DNA from: HK1 sp965220535
Lineage (GTDB): Bacteria > Pseudomonadota > Gammaproteobacteria > HK1
Direction: 5' to 3'
NCBI GenBank assembly: GCA_965220535.1
Contig: OZ244833.1
Coordinates: 62,001 to 126,000 of the forward strand
Length of the DNA stretch: 64,000 nucleotides
The notes under the pieces were generated by a model, which was given only the letters and a program-made list of their open reading frames with translations, was not told the DNA's origin and made no database searches. A program made the translations under genes and the position numbers. Positions 17,601 to 32,600 of this stretch are shown here, piece by piece (the first letter of the stretch is position 1; every line of letters begins with the position of its first letter).

Positions 17601-20600
17601 CAGCCTCACCGTCACATCCCCGCTCGGCTGCGTCGCCAACGCCACCTTGAAGGTGCTGTCGCTGCCTTCGGCGACTGTCAGGCTGTCGATTGTCTGATTG
17701 CCCTTCGATACCGCCAATGCCGGCGTGTCGTTCTCCGTCACCGTCACCGCGAGGTCCTTGCTGACGCCGTTGTAGCCGCCGTTCGAAGCGCTCAACCGCA
17801 AGGTCTCGGTGTCCGTAATGGCATCGTCGTCCTCCGCCGCCCTCACCGTCACCGTTTGGGGGGCATTCCATTTGTCGACCGCGAAGGTCAGCGTGCTTTG
17901 ATCGTTCTCCGTGTCAGGATCGGTATCGAACGTCACATCCGTGTTGTTCGTCGTCCGAGCGATCGTCACCGTCACCGGCCCGCTCGGCTGCGTCGTCAAC
18001 TTCACCGTGAAGGTCGCGCTTCCACCTTCGGCCACCCCCAGCGGATCCGTCCCCCCCTCGGTCGCCGCGATGGTCAACCCCGGCGTGTCGTTGTCCGGGA
18101 CCTTCACCGTGAGGTCTTTGGTGACGGAGCCGTAGTCGCCGCCCGAGGCGGTCAACCGCAAGGTCACGTCGTCCGCGACGGTATCGTCGTCCTCCGCCGC
18201 GCTCACCTTCACCGTTTGGGTCTCGTTCCAGTTCGAAGCCGTGAAGCTCAGCGTGTTTTGATTGTTCTCCGTGTCAGGATCGGTATCGACCGTCACATCC
18301 GTGTTGCTCGGCTGGTCAATCCTCACTGTCACATCCCCGCTCGGCTGCGTCGCCAGTTTCACATCGAACTCGACGCTGCCGCCTTCCGTCACGCTCACCT
18401 CGGTCACGACATCGTTGCCCTTCGACAGCGTCAATGCCGCCGGGTCGTCGTCGGTCACGGTCACGGTTATCGTCTTGTCGTCGTCGACCTTCGTCGCGTC
18501 GAGACTGATGGTGATCGTGGCGCTCTCGTTCGCCGCATCGACGTCCTCGACACCCGACACGGTCACGGTTTGGTTCGTGTTCCAAGTGCCTTGGGCTCCG
18601 GTTCCGCCGGCGAAGGTCAGCGAGGTCCGGCTCAGCGTGATGCCGTCGTCGTCGTTCTCCTTCGCCAACGAAACCGAAACGGAGACACCCGCACCCGGGT
18701 CATGACTGAGCTTGACATCGAACGCCTTCGTGCTCCCCTCGTCGACTGTCAATCTGTCGTCGGCGTCATCGGTTGCGGGCGTTGTCACCACCAACGCCAG
18801 CGTCTCGTTGTCGGTCACCGTCACGCCGACCGTCTTGTCCGCGATCGTGAAACCCGTCGCCGTCGCCGACACCGTGATGGTGTCGGTGTCCGTCGCCGCA
18901 TCCCTGTCGTCTTCGTCCGCACTCACCGTCACGGTTCGGGGATCGTCCCATGTGCCGGCGGATCCGCCGGTGAAGGTCAGCGTGTTTTGGTCTCCTGAGG
19001 TATCGGAGTCGGTATCGATGGTGATGTCGTCGTTCTCCTTCCTCAACGAAACCGAAACGGTGACACCCGAACCCGGGTCATGACTGAGCTCGACGGTGAA
19101 CTCCCCCATGCTCCCCTCGTCGATGGTCAGGGCGCTCGCCGACACATCCAACGCCAGCCTCTCGTCGTCGGTCACCGTCACCGCTACGCTGTCGCTCACG
19201 CTCCCGTAATCGCCCCCCGAAGCCGTCAGATCGACGGTCGCGCTGTCGTCCGCCGCATCGAGGTCTTGGGCTGCGCTCACCGTCACCGTCTGAGCCGTTT
19301 TCCAGTCGTCGTCGCCGGAGACATTGAAGGTCAGCGTGACTTGATTCCCCGTCTCCGTCGTGTCGGTGTCCACCGTCACGTCCGTGTTGTCCGTCGACAG
19401 CCTCACCGTCACATCCCCGCTCGGCTGCGTCGCCAACGCCACCTTGAAGGTGCTGTCGCTGCCTTCGGCGACTGTCAGGCTGTCGATTGTCTGATTGCCC
19501 TTCGATACCGCCAATGCCGGCGTGTCGTTCTCCGTCACCGTCACCGCGAGGTCCTTGCTGACGCCGTTGTAGCCGCCGTTCGAAGCGCTCAACCGCAAGG
19601 TCTCGGTGTCCGTAATGGCATCGTCGTCCTCCGCCGCCCTCACCGTCACCGTTTGGGGGGCATTCCATTTGTCGACCGCGAAGGTCAGCGTGCTTTGATC
19701 GTTCTCCGTGTCAGGATCGGTATCGAACGTCACATCCGTGTTGTTCGTCGTCCGAGCGATCGTCACCGTCACCGGCCCGCTCGGCTGCGTCGTCAACTTC
19801 ACCGTGAAGGTCGCGCTTCCACCTTCGGCCACCCCCAGCGGATCCGTCCCCCCCTCGGTCGCCGCGATGGTCAACCCCGGCGTGTCGTTGTCCGGGACCT
19901 TCACCGTGAGGTCTTTGGTGACGGAGCCGTAGTCGCCGCCCGAGGCGGTCAACCGCAAGGTCACGTCGTCCGCGACGGTATCGTCGTCCTCCGCCGCGCT
20001 CACCTTCACCGTTTGGGTCTCGTTCCAGTTCGAAGCCGTGAAGCTCAGCGTGTTTTGATTGTTCTCCGTGTCAGGATCGGTATCGACCGTCACATCCGTG
20101 TTGCTCGGCTGGTCAATCCTCACTGTCACATCCCCGCTCGGCTGCGTCGCCAGTTTCACATCGAACTCGACGCTGCCGCCTTCCGTCACGCTCACCTCGG
20201 TCACGACATCGTTGCCCTTCGACAGCGTCAATGCCGCCGGGTCGTCGTCGGTCACGGTCACGGTTATCGTCTTGTCGTCGTCGACCTTCGTCGCGTCGAG
20301 ACTGATGGTGATCGTGGCGCTCTCGTTCGCCGCATCGACGTCCTCGACACCCGACACGGTCACGGTTTGGTTCGTGTTCCAAGTGCCTTGGGCTCCGGTT
20401 CCGCCGGCGAAGGTCAGCGAGGTCCGGCTCAGCGTGATGCCGTCGTCGTCGTTCTCCTTCGCCAACGAAACCGAAACGGAGACACCCGCACCCGGGTCAT
20501 GACTGAGCTTGACATCGAACGCCTTCGTGCTCCCCTCGTCGACTGTCAATCTGTCGTCGGCGTCATCGGTTGCGGGCGTTGTCACCACCAACGCCAGCGT

Positions 20601-23600
20601 CTCGTTGTCGGTCACCGTCACGCCGACCGTCTTGTCCGCGATCGTGAAACCCGTCGCCGTCGCCGACACCGTGATGGTGTCGGTGTCCGTCGCCGCATCC
20701 CTGTCGTCTTCGTCCGCACTCACCGTCACGGTTCGGGGATCGTCCCATGTGCCGGCGGATCCGCCGGTGAAGGTCAGCGTGTTTTGGTCTCCTGAGGTAT
20801 CGGAGTCGGTATCGATGGTGATGTCGTCGTTCTCCTTCCTCAACGAAACCGAAACGGTGACACCCGAACCCGGGTCATGACTGAGCTCGACGGTGAACTC
20901 CCCCATGCTCCCCTCGTCGATGGTCAGGGCGCTCGCCGACACATCCAACGCCAGCCTCTCGTCGTCGGTCACCGTCACCGCTACGCTGTCGCTCACGCTC
21001 CCGTAATCGCCCCCCGAAGCCGTCAGATCGACGGTCGCGCTGTCGTCCGCCGCATCGAGGTCTTGGGCTGCGCTCACCGTCACCGTCTGAGCCGTTTTCC
21101 AGTCGTCGTCGCCGGAGACATTGAAGGTCAGCGTGACTTGATTCCCCGTCTCCGTCGTGTCGGTGTCCACCGTCACGTCCGTGTTGTCCGTCGACAGCCT
21201 CACCGTCACATCCCCGCTCGGCTGCGTCGCCAACGCCACCTTGAAGGTGCTGTCGCTGCCTTCGGCGACTGTCAGGCTGTCGATTGTCTGATTGCCCTTC
21301 GATACCGCCAATGCCGGCGTGTCGTTCTCCGTCACCGTCACCGCGAGGTCCTTGCTGACGCCGTTGTAGCCGCCGTTCGAAGCGCTCAACCGCAAGGTCT
21401 CGGTGTCCGTAATGGCATCGTCGTCCTCCGCCGCCCTCACCGTCACCGTTTGGGGGGCATTCCATTTGTCGACCGCGAAGGTCAGCGTGCTTTGATCGTT
21501 CTCCGTGTCAGGATCGGTATCGAACGTCACATCCGTGTTGTTCGTCGTCCGAGCGATCGTCACCGTCACCGGCCCGCTCGGCTGCGTCGTCAACTTCACC
21601 GTGAAGGTCGCGCTTCCACCTTCGGCCACCCCCAGCGGATCCGTCCCCCCCTCGGTCGCCGCGATGGTCAACCCCGGCGTGTCGTTGTCCGGGACCTTCA
21701 CCGTGAGGTCTTTGGTGACGGAGCCGTAGTCGCCGCCCGAGGCGGTCAACCGCAAGGTCACGTCGTCCGCGACGGTATCGTCGTCCTCCGCCGCGCTCAC
21801 CTTCACCGTTTGGGTCTCGTTCCAGTTCGAAGCCGTGAAGCTCAGCGTGTTTTGATTGTTCTCCGTGTCAGGATCGGTATCGACCGTCACATCCGTGTTG
21901 CTCGGCTGGTCAATCCTCACTGTCACATCCCCGCTCGGCTGCGTCGCCAGTTTCACATCGAACTCGACGCTGCCGCCTTCCGTCACGCTCACCTCGGTCA
22001 CGACATCGTTGCCCTTCGACAGCGTCAATGCCGCCGGGTCGTCGTCGGTCACGGTCACGGTTATCGTCTTGTCGTCGTCGACCTTCGTCGCGTCGAGACT
22101 GATGGTGATCGTGGCGCTCTCGTTCGCCGCATCGACGTCCTCGACACCCGACACGGTCACGGTTTGGTTCGTGTTCCAAGTGCCTTGGGCTCCGGTTCCG
22201 CCGGCGAAGGTCAGCGAGGTCCGGCTCAGCGTGATGCCGTCGTCGTCGTTCTCCTTCGCCAACGAAACCGAAACGGAGACACCCGCACCCGGGTCATGAC
22301 TGAGCTTGACATCGAACGCCTTCGTGCTCCCCTCGTCGACTGTCAATCTGTCGTCGGCGTCATCGGTTGCGGGCGTTGTCACCACCAACGCCAGCGTCTC
22401 GTTGTCGGTCACCGTCACGCCGACCGTCTTGTCCGCGATCGTGAAACCCGTCGCCGTCGCCGACACCGTGATGGTGTCGGTGTCCGTCGCCGCATCCCTG
22501 TCGTCTTCGTCCGCACTCACCGTCACGGTTCGGGGATCGTCCCATGTGCCGGCGGATCCGCCGGTGAAGGTCAGCGTGTTTTGGTCTCCTGAGGTATCGG
22601 AGTCGGTATCGATGGTGATGTCGTCGTTCTCCTTCCTCAACGAAACCGAAACGGTGACACCCGAACCCGGGTCATGACTGAGCTCGACGGTGAACTCCCC
22701 CATGCTCCCCTCGTCGATGGTCAGGGCGCTCGCCGACACATCCAACGCCAGCCTCTCGTCGTCGGTCACCGTCACCGCTACGCTGTCGCTCACGCTCCCG
22801 TAATCGCCCCCCGAAGCCGTCAGATCGACGGTCGCGCTGTCGTCCGCCGCATCGAGGTCTTGGGCTGCGCTCACCGTCACCGTCTGAGCCGTTTTCCAGT
22901 CGTCGTCGCCGGAGACATTGAAGGTCAGCGTGACTTGATTCCCCGTCTCCGTCGTGTCGGTGTCCACCGTCACGTCCGTGTTGTCCGTCGACAGCCTCAC
23001 CGTCACATCCCCGCTCGGCTGCGTCGCCAACGCCACCTTGAAGGTGCTGTCGCTGCCTTCGGCGACTGTCAGGCTGTCGATTGTCTGATTGCCCTTCGAT
23101 ACCGCCAATGCCGGCGTGTCGTTCTCCGTCACCGTCACCGCGAGGTCCTTGCTGACGCCGTTGTAGCCGCCGTTCGAAGCGCTCAACCGCAAGGTCTCGG
23201 TGTCCGTAATGGCATCGTCGTCCTCCGCCGCCCTCACCGTCACCGTTTGGGGGGCATTCCATTTGTCGACCGCGAAGGTCAGCGTGCTTTGATCGTTCTC
23301 CGTGTCAGGATCGGTATCGAACGTCACATCCGTGTTGTTCGTCGTCCGAGCGATCGTCACCGTCACCGGCCCGCTCGGCTGCGTCGTCAACTTCACCGTG
23401 AAGGTCGCGCTTCCACCTTCGGCCACCCCCAGCGGATCCGTCCCCCCCTCGGTCGCCGCGATGGTCAACCCCGGCGTGTCGTTGTCCGGGACCTTCACCG
23501 TGAGGTCTTTGGTGACGGAGCCGTAGTCGCCGCCCGAGGCGGTCAACCGCAAGGTCACGTCGTCCGCGACGGTATCGTCGTCCTCCGCCGCGCTCACCTT

Positions 23601-26600
23601 CACCGTTTGGGTCTCGTTCCAGTTCGAAGCCGTGAAGCTCAGCGTGTTTTGATTGTTCTCCGTGTCAGGATCGGTATCGACCGTCACATCCGTGTTGCTC
23701 GGCTGGTCAATCCTCACTGTCACATCCCCGCTCGGCTGCGTCGCCAGTTTCACATCGAACTCGACGCTGCCGCCTTCCGTCACGCTCACCTCGGTCACGA
23801 CATCGTTGCCCTTCGACAGCGTCAATGCCGCCGGGTCGTCGTCGGTCACGGTCACGGTTATCGTCTTGTCGTCGTCGACCTTCGTCGCGTCGAGACTGAT
23901 GGTGATCGTGGCGCTCTCGTTCGCCGCATCGACGTCCTCGACACCCGACACGGTCACGGTTTGGTTCGTGTTCCAAGTGCCTTGGGCTCCGGTTCCGCCG
24001 GCGAAGGTCAGCGAGGTCCGGCTCAGCGTGATGCCGTCGTCGTCGTTCTCCTTCGCCAACGAAACCGAAACGGAGACACCCGCACCCGGGTCATGACTGA
24101 GCTTGACATCGAACGCCTTCGTGCTCCCCTCGTCGACTGTCAATCTGTCGTCGGCGTCATCGGTTGCGGGCGTTGTCACCACCAACGCCAGCGTCTCGTT
24201 GTCGGTCACCGTCACGCCGACCGTCTTGTCCGCGATCGTGAAACCCGTCGCCGTCGCCGACACCGTGATGGTGTCGGTGTCCGTCGCCGCATCCCTGTCG
24301 TCTTCGTCCGCACTCACCGTCACGGTTCGGGGATCGTCCCATGTGCCGGCGGATCCGCCGGTGAAGGTCAGCGTGTTTTGGTCTCCTGAGGTATCGGAGT
24401 CGGTATCGATGGTGATGTCGTCGTTCTCCTTCCTCAACGAAACCGAAACGGTGACACCCGAACCCGGGTCATGACTGAGCTCGACGGTGAACTCCCCCAT
24501 GCTCCCCTCGTCGATGGTCAGGGCGCTCGCCGACACATCCAACGCCAGCCTCTCGTCGTCGGTCACCGTCACCGCTACGCTGTCGCTCACGCTCCCGTAA
24601 TCGCCCCCCGAAGCCGTCAGATCGACGGTCGCGCTGTCGTCCGCCGCATCGAGGTCTTGGGCTGCGCTCACCGTCACCGTCTGAGCCGTTTTCCAGTCGT
24701 CGTCGCCGGAGACATTGAAGGTCAGCGTGACTTGATTCCCCGTCTCCGTCGTGTCGGTGTCCACCGTCACGTCCGTGTTGTCCGTCGACAGCCTCACCGT
24801 CACATCCCCGCTCGGCTGCGTCGCCAACGCCACCTTGAAGGTGCTGTCGCTGCCTTCGGCGACTGTCAGGCTGTCGATTGTCTGATTGCCCTTCGATACC
24901 GCCAATGCCGGCGTGTCGTTCTCCGTCACCGTCACCGCGAGGTCCTTGCTGACGCCGTTGTAGCCGCCGTTCGAAGCGCTCAACCGCAAGGTCTCGGTGT
25001 CCGTAATGGCATCGTCGTCCTCCGCCGCCCTCACCGTCACCGTTTGGGGGGCATTCCATTTGTCGACCGCGAAGGTCAGCGTGCTTTGATCGTTCTCCGT
25101 GTCAGGATCGGTATCGAACGTCACATCCGTGTTGTTCGTCGTCCGAGCGATCGTCACCGTCACCGGCCCGCTCGGCTGCGTCGTCAACTTCACCGTGAAG
25201 GTCGCGCTTCCACCTTCGGCCACCCCCAGCGGATCCGTCCCCCCCTCGGTCGCCGCGATGGTCAACCCCGGCGTGTCGTTGTCCGGGACCTTCACCGTGA
25301 GGTCTTTGGTGACGGAGCCGTAGTCGCCGCCCGAGGCGGTCAACCGCAAGGTCACGTCGTCCGCGACGGTATCGTCGTCCTCCGCCGCGCTCACCTTCAC
25401 CGTTTGGGTCTCGTTCCAGTTCGAAGCCGTGAAGCTCAGCGTGTTTTGATCGTTCTCCGTGTCAGGATCGGTATCGACCGTCACATCCGTGTTGCTCGGC
25501 TGGTCAATCCTCACTGTCACCGTCCCGCTCGGCTGCGTCGCCAGTTCCACATCGAACTCGACGCTGCCGCCTTCCGTCACGCTCACCTCGGTCACGGCGT
25601 CATCGTTGCCCTTCGACAGCGTCAATGCCGCCGGGTCGTCGTCGGTCACGGTCACGGTTATCGTCTTGTCTGCGATATCCGTGAAACCCGTCGCCGTCGC
25701 CTTCACCGTGATGGTGACGGTGTCGTCGGCCCCATCGTCGTCCTGTCCCGCATCCACAGTCACGGTCTGAGCCGTGTTCCAGTTGCCCTGGGCTACGGTT
25801 CCGCCGACGAAGGTCAGCGACGAGGCCGGACTCAGCGTGATGTCCCCGTTCGTCTTCTCCAACGAAACCGAAACGGAGACACCCGCACCCGGGTCATGAC
25901 TGAGCTTGACATCGAACGAACCGGCCGTGCCACCCTCGGCGACTGTCAACCTGTCGTCGGCGTCATCGGTTGCGGGCGTTGTCACCACCAACGCCAGCGT
26001 CTCGTCGTCGTCGATGCTCACCGACAACGTCTTGGAAGTCGGCACCGACGACGACGACACCGTGATCGTGTTCGTCTCGTCCGCCGCATCGGCGTCCTGT
26101 TTCGCCATCACGGTCACGGTTTGGGCATTGTTCCAGTTGTCGGAGGTGAAGGTCAGCGACGAGGCCGACGTCAACGTGATGTCGTCGCTCCCCGTGCTCA
26201 GCGAAACGGTGACATCCGACACCGGGTCATGACTGAGCTTGACATCGAACGTCTCCGTCTTCCCCTCGGCGACTGTCAGGCTGTCGATGGTCTGATTGCC
26301 CTTCGATACCACCAACGCCAGCGTCTCGTCGTCGGTCACCGACACGCTCACGCTGTCTCTCACGTCCCCGTAATCGCCACCCGAAGCCGTCAGCGCAACG
26401 GTCGCGCTGTCGTTCGCCGCATCGAGGTCTTGGGCCGCGCTCACCGTCACCGTCTGACCCGTTTTCCAGTTGCCGTCGTTGTCGTCGCTGCCGGCGGTGA
26501 AGGTCAGCGTGAACTGATTCCCCGCCTCCGTCGTGTCGGTGTCCACCGTCACGTCCGTGTTCGACGGCTGCGTCAGCGTCACCGTCACATCCCCGCTCGG

Positions 26601-29600
26601 CTTCGTCGCCAACGCCACCTTGAAGGTGTTGTCGCTGCCTTCGGCGACTGTCAGGCTGTCGATTGTCTGATCGTCCTTCGATACCGCCAATGCCGGCGTG
26701 TCGTTCTCCGTCACCGTCACGGCGATGTCCTTGCTGACGTCGTCGTAGCCGCCGTTCGAAGCGCTCAAACGCAAGGTCTCGGTGTCCGTAATGGCATCGT
26801 CGTCCTCCGCCGCCCTCACCGTCACCGTCTGCTCTTTGTCCCACTTGTCATCAGTGCCATCGACGGTGAAGGTCAGCGTGCTTTGATCGTTCTCCGTGTC
26901 AGGATCGGTATCGAACGTCACATCCGTGTTGTTCGTCGTCCGAGTGATCGTCACTGTCACATCGGCGCTCGGCTGCGTCGTCAACTTCACCGTGAAGGTG
27001 GCGTCGCCCCCTTCGGTCACCGACAGCGGGTCCGTCCCCCCCTCGGTCGCCGCGATGGTCAGCCCCGGCGTGTCGTTGTCCGAGACCTTCACCCTCACGC
27101 TGTTTGTCACGCTGCCGTAATCGGCGCCGGAGGCGCTGATATCGATGGTGGCGTTGTCTTCGAGGGTGTCGGTGTCTTGGCCGGCGCTCACCGTCACCGT
27201 TTGGGGTTCTTTCCAGTTCCCGGTGTCGAAGGTCAGCGTGGCTTGATCGCCGTCCTCGTCCGCGTCGGTGTCGAAGGTGATGTCGGGATTGTTGGTGCCT
27301 CTTTGCGACAGCGTCAGCGTCACGTTCCCGGTCGGCAGTGTCGCCAGTCTCACCTTGAAGGAGGTGGTTTCGCCCTCGGTGATGCTCAGCTCGTTCTTCG
27401 ATAGCGTCAGAGCCCGCGTATCGTTGTCCGTCACCGTCACCGATACGTTTTGGGCGATGGAGTCGTAGCCGCCGCCCGAGGCGCTCAGAGACAATGTCGC
27501 GTTGTCGACGAGGGGGTCGTCGTCCTCCGCTGCGCTCACCTTCACCGTTTGGGTTTCTCTCCAGTTCGATGTCGTGAAGGTCAGCGTACTTTGGTCACCG
27601 CCGGCGCTCGCGTCGGTGTCGAAGGTCACGTCGGAGTTGTTGTTGCCGCTTCGCGCCACCGTCACCGTCACGTTCGCACTCGGCTGGGTTCTCAACTTCA
27701 CCGTGAAGTCGTTGTTGCCGCCTTCGGCGACTGTCAGGCTGTCGATGGTCTGATTGTTCTTCGATACCACCAATGCCGGCGTGTCGTTGTCCCTCACCGT
27801 CACATCGACGTTCTTGGCGACGGAGTCGTAGCCGCCCCCCGAGGCGCTCAACCGCAGGGTCGCGCTGTCCGCAAAGGCATCGTCGTCTTCGACGGCACTC
27901 ACCGTCACGTCTTGGGGCTGGTTCCAGTTCGAGGCCGTGAAACTCAGCGAGGTCGGGCTCACCCTCACATCGTTGTTGGCGGTGCCGGGTTGTGCTATCC
28001 CCACCGTCACCGGCCCGCTCGGGGCGGTCGTCAGACTCACCTTGAACTTGGCGCTTCCGCCTTCGGGCACCGCTAGTGCATTCGTCCCCTGATCATGCTC
28101 GATGGTCAGTGCCATCGTGTTGTCCTGCACCCTTACGTCGACCGAGGCGGCGGTAATGCCGACTCCGGTGAGATCGATTTTCACTGTGTTATCGATGGAG
28201 TCCGCATCGGAACCGGCTGTGACCGTTACGGTTCGGAGGGTGTCCCAATTGCCGTCGTCGCCGCCGGTGAAGGTCAGCGTGTTTTGGTCTCCTGAGGTAT
28301 CGGAGTCGGTATCGATGGTGATGGAGGCGTCGGCCGGTGCCAATACGACCCTCCTGTCGACGCCCGGCTTTTCGCTCAGTTTGACCGTGAAGGTGTTCGA
28401 GCCCTCTTCGACCACCGTCAACGATGTCGCCGACAAGGTCAGTCCGACGGATTCCATCGCGTTGACGATCAGCGAGGCCGAGGCGATATCGGTGCCGGTG
28501 AGGTTGATGGTCGCGGTGTCGTCGACCGCGTCGGTATCCGCGGTCGTATCGAGGGTTACGGTCTGGGGGGTATTCCAGTTGCCGTCGTCGCCGCCGGTGA
28601 AGGTCAGCGAGCTCTGGCTGCCTGTGGTCCCGGGGTCGGTGTCGATCGTGACGTCGGTATCGGTCGATGCCAAGTTGACCGTTCTGTCGTTTTTGCTTGG
28701 CGGTTGTTTTGTCAGCCTGACGGTGAAGGTGCCGTTCTCGCCTTCGTCCAAGTTCAACGATGTCGGCGCCAAGGTCAGCTCGATATCGTTATCGCTTATC
28801 GATACCTCCAAACTCGGGTTTGTCCCGTCGCTGAAGGCGAGGCCGGGGCCCAAAACGGTGCTGACAGATGCGGTGCTGTCCGCCGTGTCGCTGTCTTCGA
28901 CGGCGAAGACTCCGAAACTTTGGGGTGTGTTCCAGTTGTCGGGAGTGAAGGTCAGAGTTCGATCTCCGGTGCTATCGACGCCGGCGCCGACTCTGAGATC
29001 GGCATGACTGGTCGACAAGGTGATCTCTCTGTCGGTGGTCGGCCGCGATGCCAGTACATAAGTGAAAGAGGGCGCCGAGTTGCCGGCGACGCCTTCGATG
29101 ACGGCGATGGTGTTGACGCTCCGCGTGATATTGATGATCTCTTTCGCGGTCACGGTTATCGAAGCGGAGGTGATTTTATCGCCGTCGAGCTTGAGCGTTA
29201 TCTTGTCATCCGCGGTGTCATCGCTATCCGCCACGGTGTTGGCCGTCACCGTTTGGGCGGTGTTCCAGTTGTCGCTGGTGAAGGTCAACGATGTCGGGTT
29301 GAAGGTAATATCGGTGTTGTTCGTATCACCCTCCGACAGATCTTGGGCTAGGGTAACCCTCCGGTTGTCGTTCGGCCGTTCGTCCAGTTTGACCGTGAAG
29401 GTCTCGGAGCCGCCTTCGGTTATATCCAGCTTGTCCTGCTTGTTTCGCGGCAACGACAGGGTCAGCCCGACATCCCCGTTCTGGGCATCGTCATCGGTCA
29501 TCGTCACCGTTAGCCGAGATGATGTCGTGCTTGTATGTTCAAGACCGGGGCCGAGGGTGACATCGACGTATTGTGTTTTGTTGTCCAAGTCGTCGTCGTG

Positions 29601-32600
29601 GGCGACGCTGATCTTGACCGTCTGGGGCTGGTTCCAGTTTGCGGAGGTGAAGGTCAAAGTGAGGTTCCGGCTCGGGGTATCGTTGCCGGTGGCGATCGTC
29701 AGATCGGCGTCGGTGGTCGACATCTCGATCGTCCGGTCTCTATTCTGTCCCGGCTGCTCTTCGAGCACGTAAGTGAAGGTGGTCGTCGAGGTGCCCTCGA
29801 CGGCGCTGACGGAGTTTTCGCTCCGCTTTGCCTTGATGAGATTCCACGCCGGTATGTCTCGATGCGAGGGGATAACGCCGCCGATACTTTGGACGCTGAC
29901 TCTCACACTGCCGGTGTCGTTCGAAACGCTGTCCGCAGGGAGACCGACCGTTATCGTCCGAGCGGTATTCCAGTTGCCGTCGTCACCGCCGGTGAAGGTC
30001 AGCCGGGTCTGGTTGCCTGGGGTCCCGGGGTCGGTGTCGACGGTGGCGGGGGAGGACGGAACCAACGTGACCATTCTGTCAGCGTCGTCCGGTTTGGACG
30101 CCAACTTGAGGGTTAACGTAGCGGTTTTATTTTCGACCACCCGAGGGATGCTCGACAGCACGGCTGCGATAGGCTCTTTGACGGCAATGCCCAACGCAGT
30201 GGTTGCAAGTCCGGTGCCGGTGAAATTGATCGTGTGGATGTCGTCTTTCGTATCGGCGTCAGCGACGGAGTGGAGCGCCACGGATTGGTATTTGTCCCAG
30301 TTACCGCTATCTCCGCCGGTGAAGTTGAGGGTGATGTTCCGGCTCGGGGTATTGTCGTTGACGCCGGCGATCTTGAGTTCGTCGTCCTCGGATCCATCTG
30401 CCAATACCAATGCCAAGTTGACCGTAATATTGTTTTTGTTCGGCGGTTGTTTTGCCAGTTTGACGATGAAGACTCTCGTGCTGCCGCCATCGCCTCCGTC
30501 GGTTACTTCCGGAGCTGCCGGCATAAAGCTCAAGCCGACATCGTCGTCTTTCAGCGTCACCCGTAGTTTTTCGCTCGTCCCATCGGCATGGGAAAGGCCG
30601 GTGCCGAGGGTGAAATCGATTTCCGCATTGCGGTCGTTCGCATCGCTGTCATGGGCGGCGCTGAGCGTCACCGTCTGGGCGGTATTCCAGTTATCTTCGG
30701 TGAAGGTCAGTTCGAGGGTCTGCTTCGGGGTGCCGCCGCCGGTGGCGATCGTGAGATCGGCGTGGGAGGTCGTCATCGATATCTTGCGATCTTCGTTCGG
30801 TTTCGCTTTCAGCACATAAGTGAAGGTGGCGGTCGAGGTGCCCTCGGCGACCTCGATCGTGTTTTTGTTCCGCTCCGCCTCGATGGGCTCGTATACGGTG
30901 ACTTTTACCGTTGCGTCGACAAAGCCATTGCCGCTGAGGGTGATATCCGCTTCGTCGTCGTCGGTATCGGCATCCGCAGTCGTCGTAACCCTCACTGTTT
31001 GCGCGGTGTTCCAGTTGCCGGCGCTGCCGCCGGTGAAGGTCAGCCGGGTCTGGTTGCCCGCGGTCACCGAGTCGGTGTCGATCGTGACGTCGGTGTTATT
31101 CGATGCCAAGGCGATCTCCCGGTCGCCGATCGGCTGCGATCCCAGTTTGACCGTGAAAGACTTGTTTCCGCCCTCGACTATTTCCAGCGGCGTATCGGCA
31201 AGAGCGAGCGTGATATCGTTATCGCGCATCAACACCTGCAATCGTTCATCCGTATCGGCTTTACGGACCAAGCCGCCGCCCAAGGTGGTATCGATATATT
31301 CATAGCGGTCCGTCTTATCGCTGTCTTCGGCGGCGCTGACCGTCACCGTCTGGGCGGTATTCCAGTTCTCGGAGGTGAAAGTCAAAGCGAGATTCCGGCT
31401 TGAGGTGCCTCCGCCGGTGGCGATCGTGAGATCGGCGTGGGTGGTCGATAGGTTGATCGTGCGATTTCCGCTCGGCTGCGATTCCAGCACATAAGTGAAT
31501 GTGGATGTCGAGGTGCCTTCATCGACGACGATGGAATCGGCGCTCCGAACTGCCACGCGGGGCTCGAGGACGGTCACGCTTATCGATTTGTCGTTGATGT
31601 CGTCGCCGGTGAGGCTGATCGTTTCGCTGTCATCGCCCGAATCCTCATCCGCCGCGGCGGTGACGGTCACCGTTTGGGGGGTATCCCAGTTGCCGTCATC
31701 ACCGCTGGTGAAGGTCATCCGGATCGGACTCAAGGTGATATCGGAATTGTCGGATATCATCAAGTCGAAGCTCGTATCGTCATTCGGGCACTGGTCGAGT
31801 TTGATCGTGAACGTCGTCGAGCTGCCCTCGTTCATGATCAACGATGATTTCGATGTGATCAGATTAGGGAGATCGTCGTCGGTAACGGTTACCCCGATTC
31901 TGATAGTCTCGATCCCTTCGCCGGAGAACTCGACATGTCCGTTCTCGTTCTTCAAGTTGCCATCGTGCTCATTATTGAATGAGACCTGTATCCAACCATT
32001 CCAGTTGGATCCGTTGAAGGTCGCCCGCCCGCTGAAACTTCCTATGCTTCGGGGGCTCCTTTTCATGGTGATGGTTCTGTGATTGCCAGGCCGTTTTCGC
32101 AGTCTGAGGCTGAAGTGTTTACTTCCTCCCTCGGTGACGGAAAAAGAGTTGCTGCCGCCGTGTATTTCGATACCGATGGCCTCGAACGCTCTCACGCTTG
32201 CCGAAGCGGCGGTGATGCCGATGCCGCTAAGGCTGACCGTCACGTTATTGTCGCTATCGTCGGCGTCCGCCGCCGCCTTGACGGTTACAGTTTGGGCGGT
32301 ATTCCAGTTGCTGCCGGTGAAAGTCAGCGATGTCTGGTTGCCGTCTTCATCGGGATCGGTATCGAGCGTGACCGCAGCGTTGTTCGATGCCAGATTGACG
32401 GTTCTGCTACCGCCCGGCGAGGACGCCAGCTTGACGGTGAACGTTCCCGAACCGCCTTCGGTTACCGTCAGCGGGCTACCGGACAAGGTCAGTCCGATAT
32501 TTTCCTTCTCGCCGACGGTCAGCGAGCTCGAGACGATGCCGGTGCCGGTGAAGTTGATCGTCGCGCTATCGTCGGTGGTATCGTCATCCGCGGTCGCGGT

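Noticed and set aside
17007..25450. CRISPR-like or phage-like interpretation of the repeat block
   Set aside because: The repeats are 1,797 bp, contiguous, in frame and protein-coding, with no spacers.
17283..27404. Long plus-strand open frames (571 residues repeated several times, then 977 residues) rich in Arg, His and Val
   Set aside because: They are antisense to the Calx-beta gene and repeat with the same 1,797-bp period. Lack of stops follows from the biased codons of the real gene. Their composition (Arg/His/Gly-rich, no family motif, no start signals) is not protein-like.
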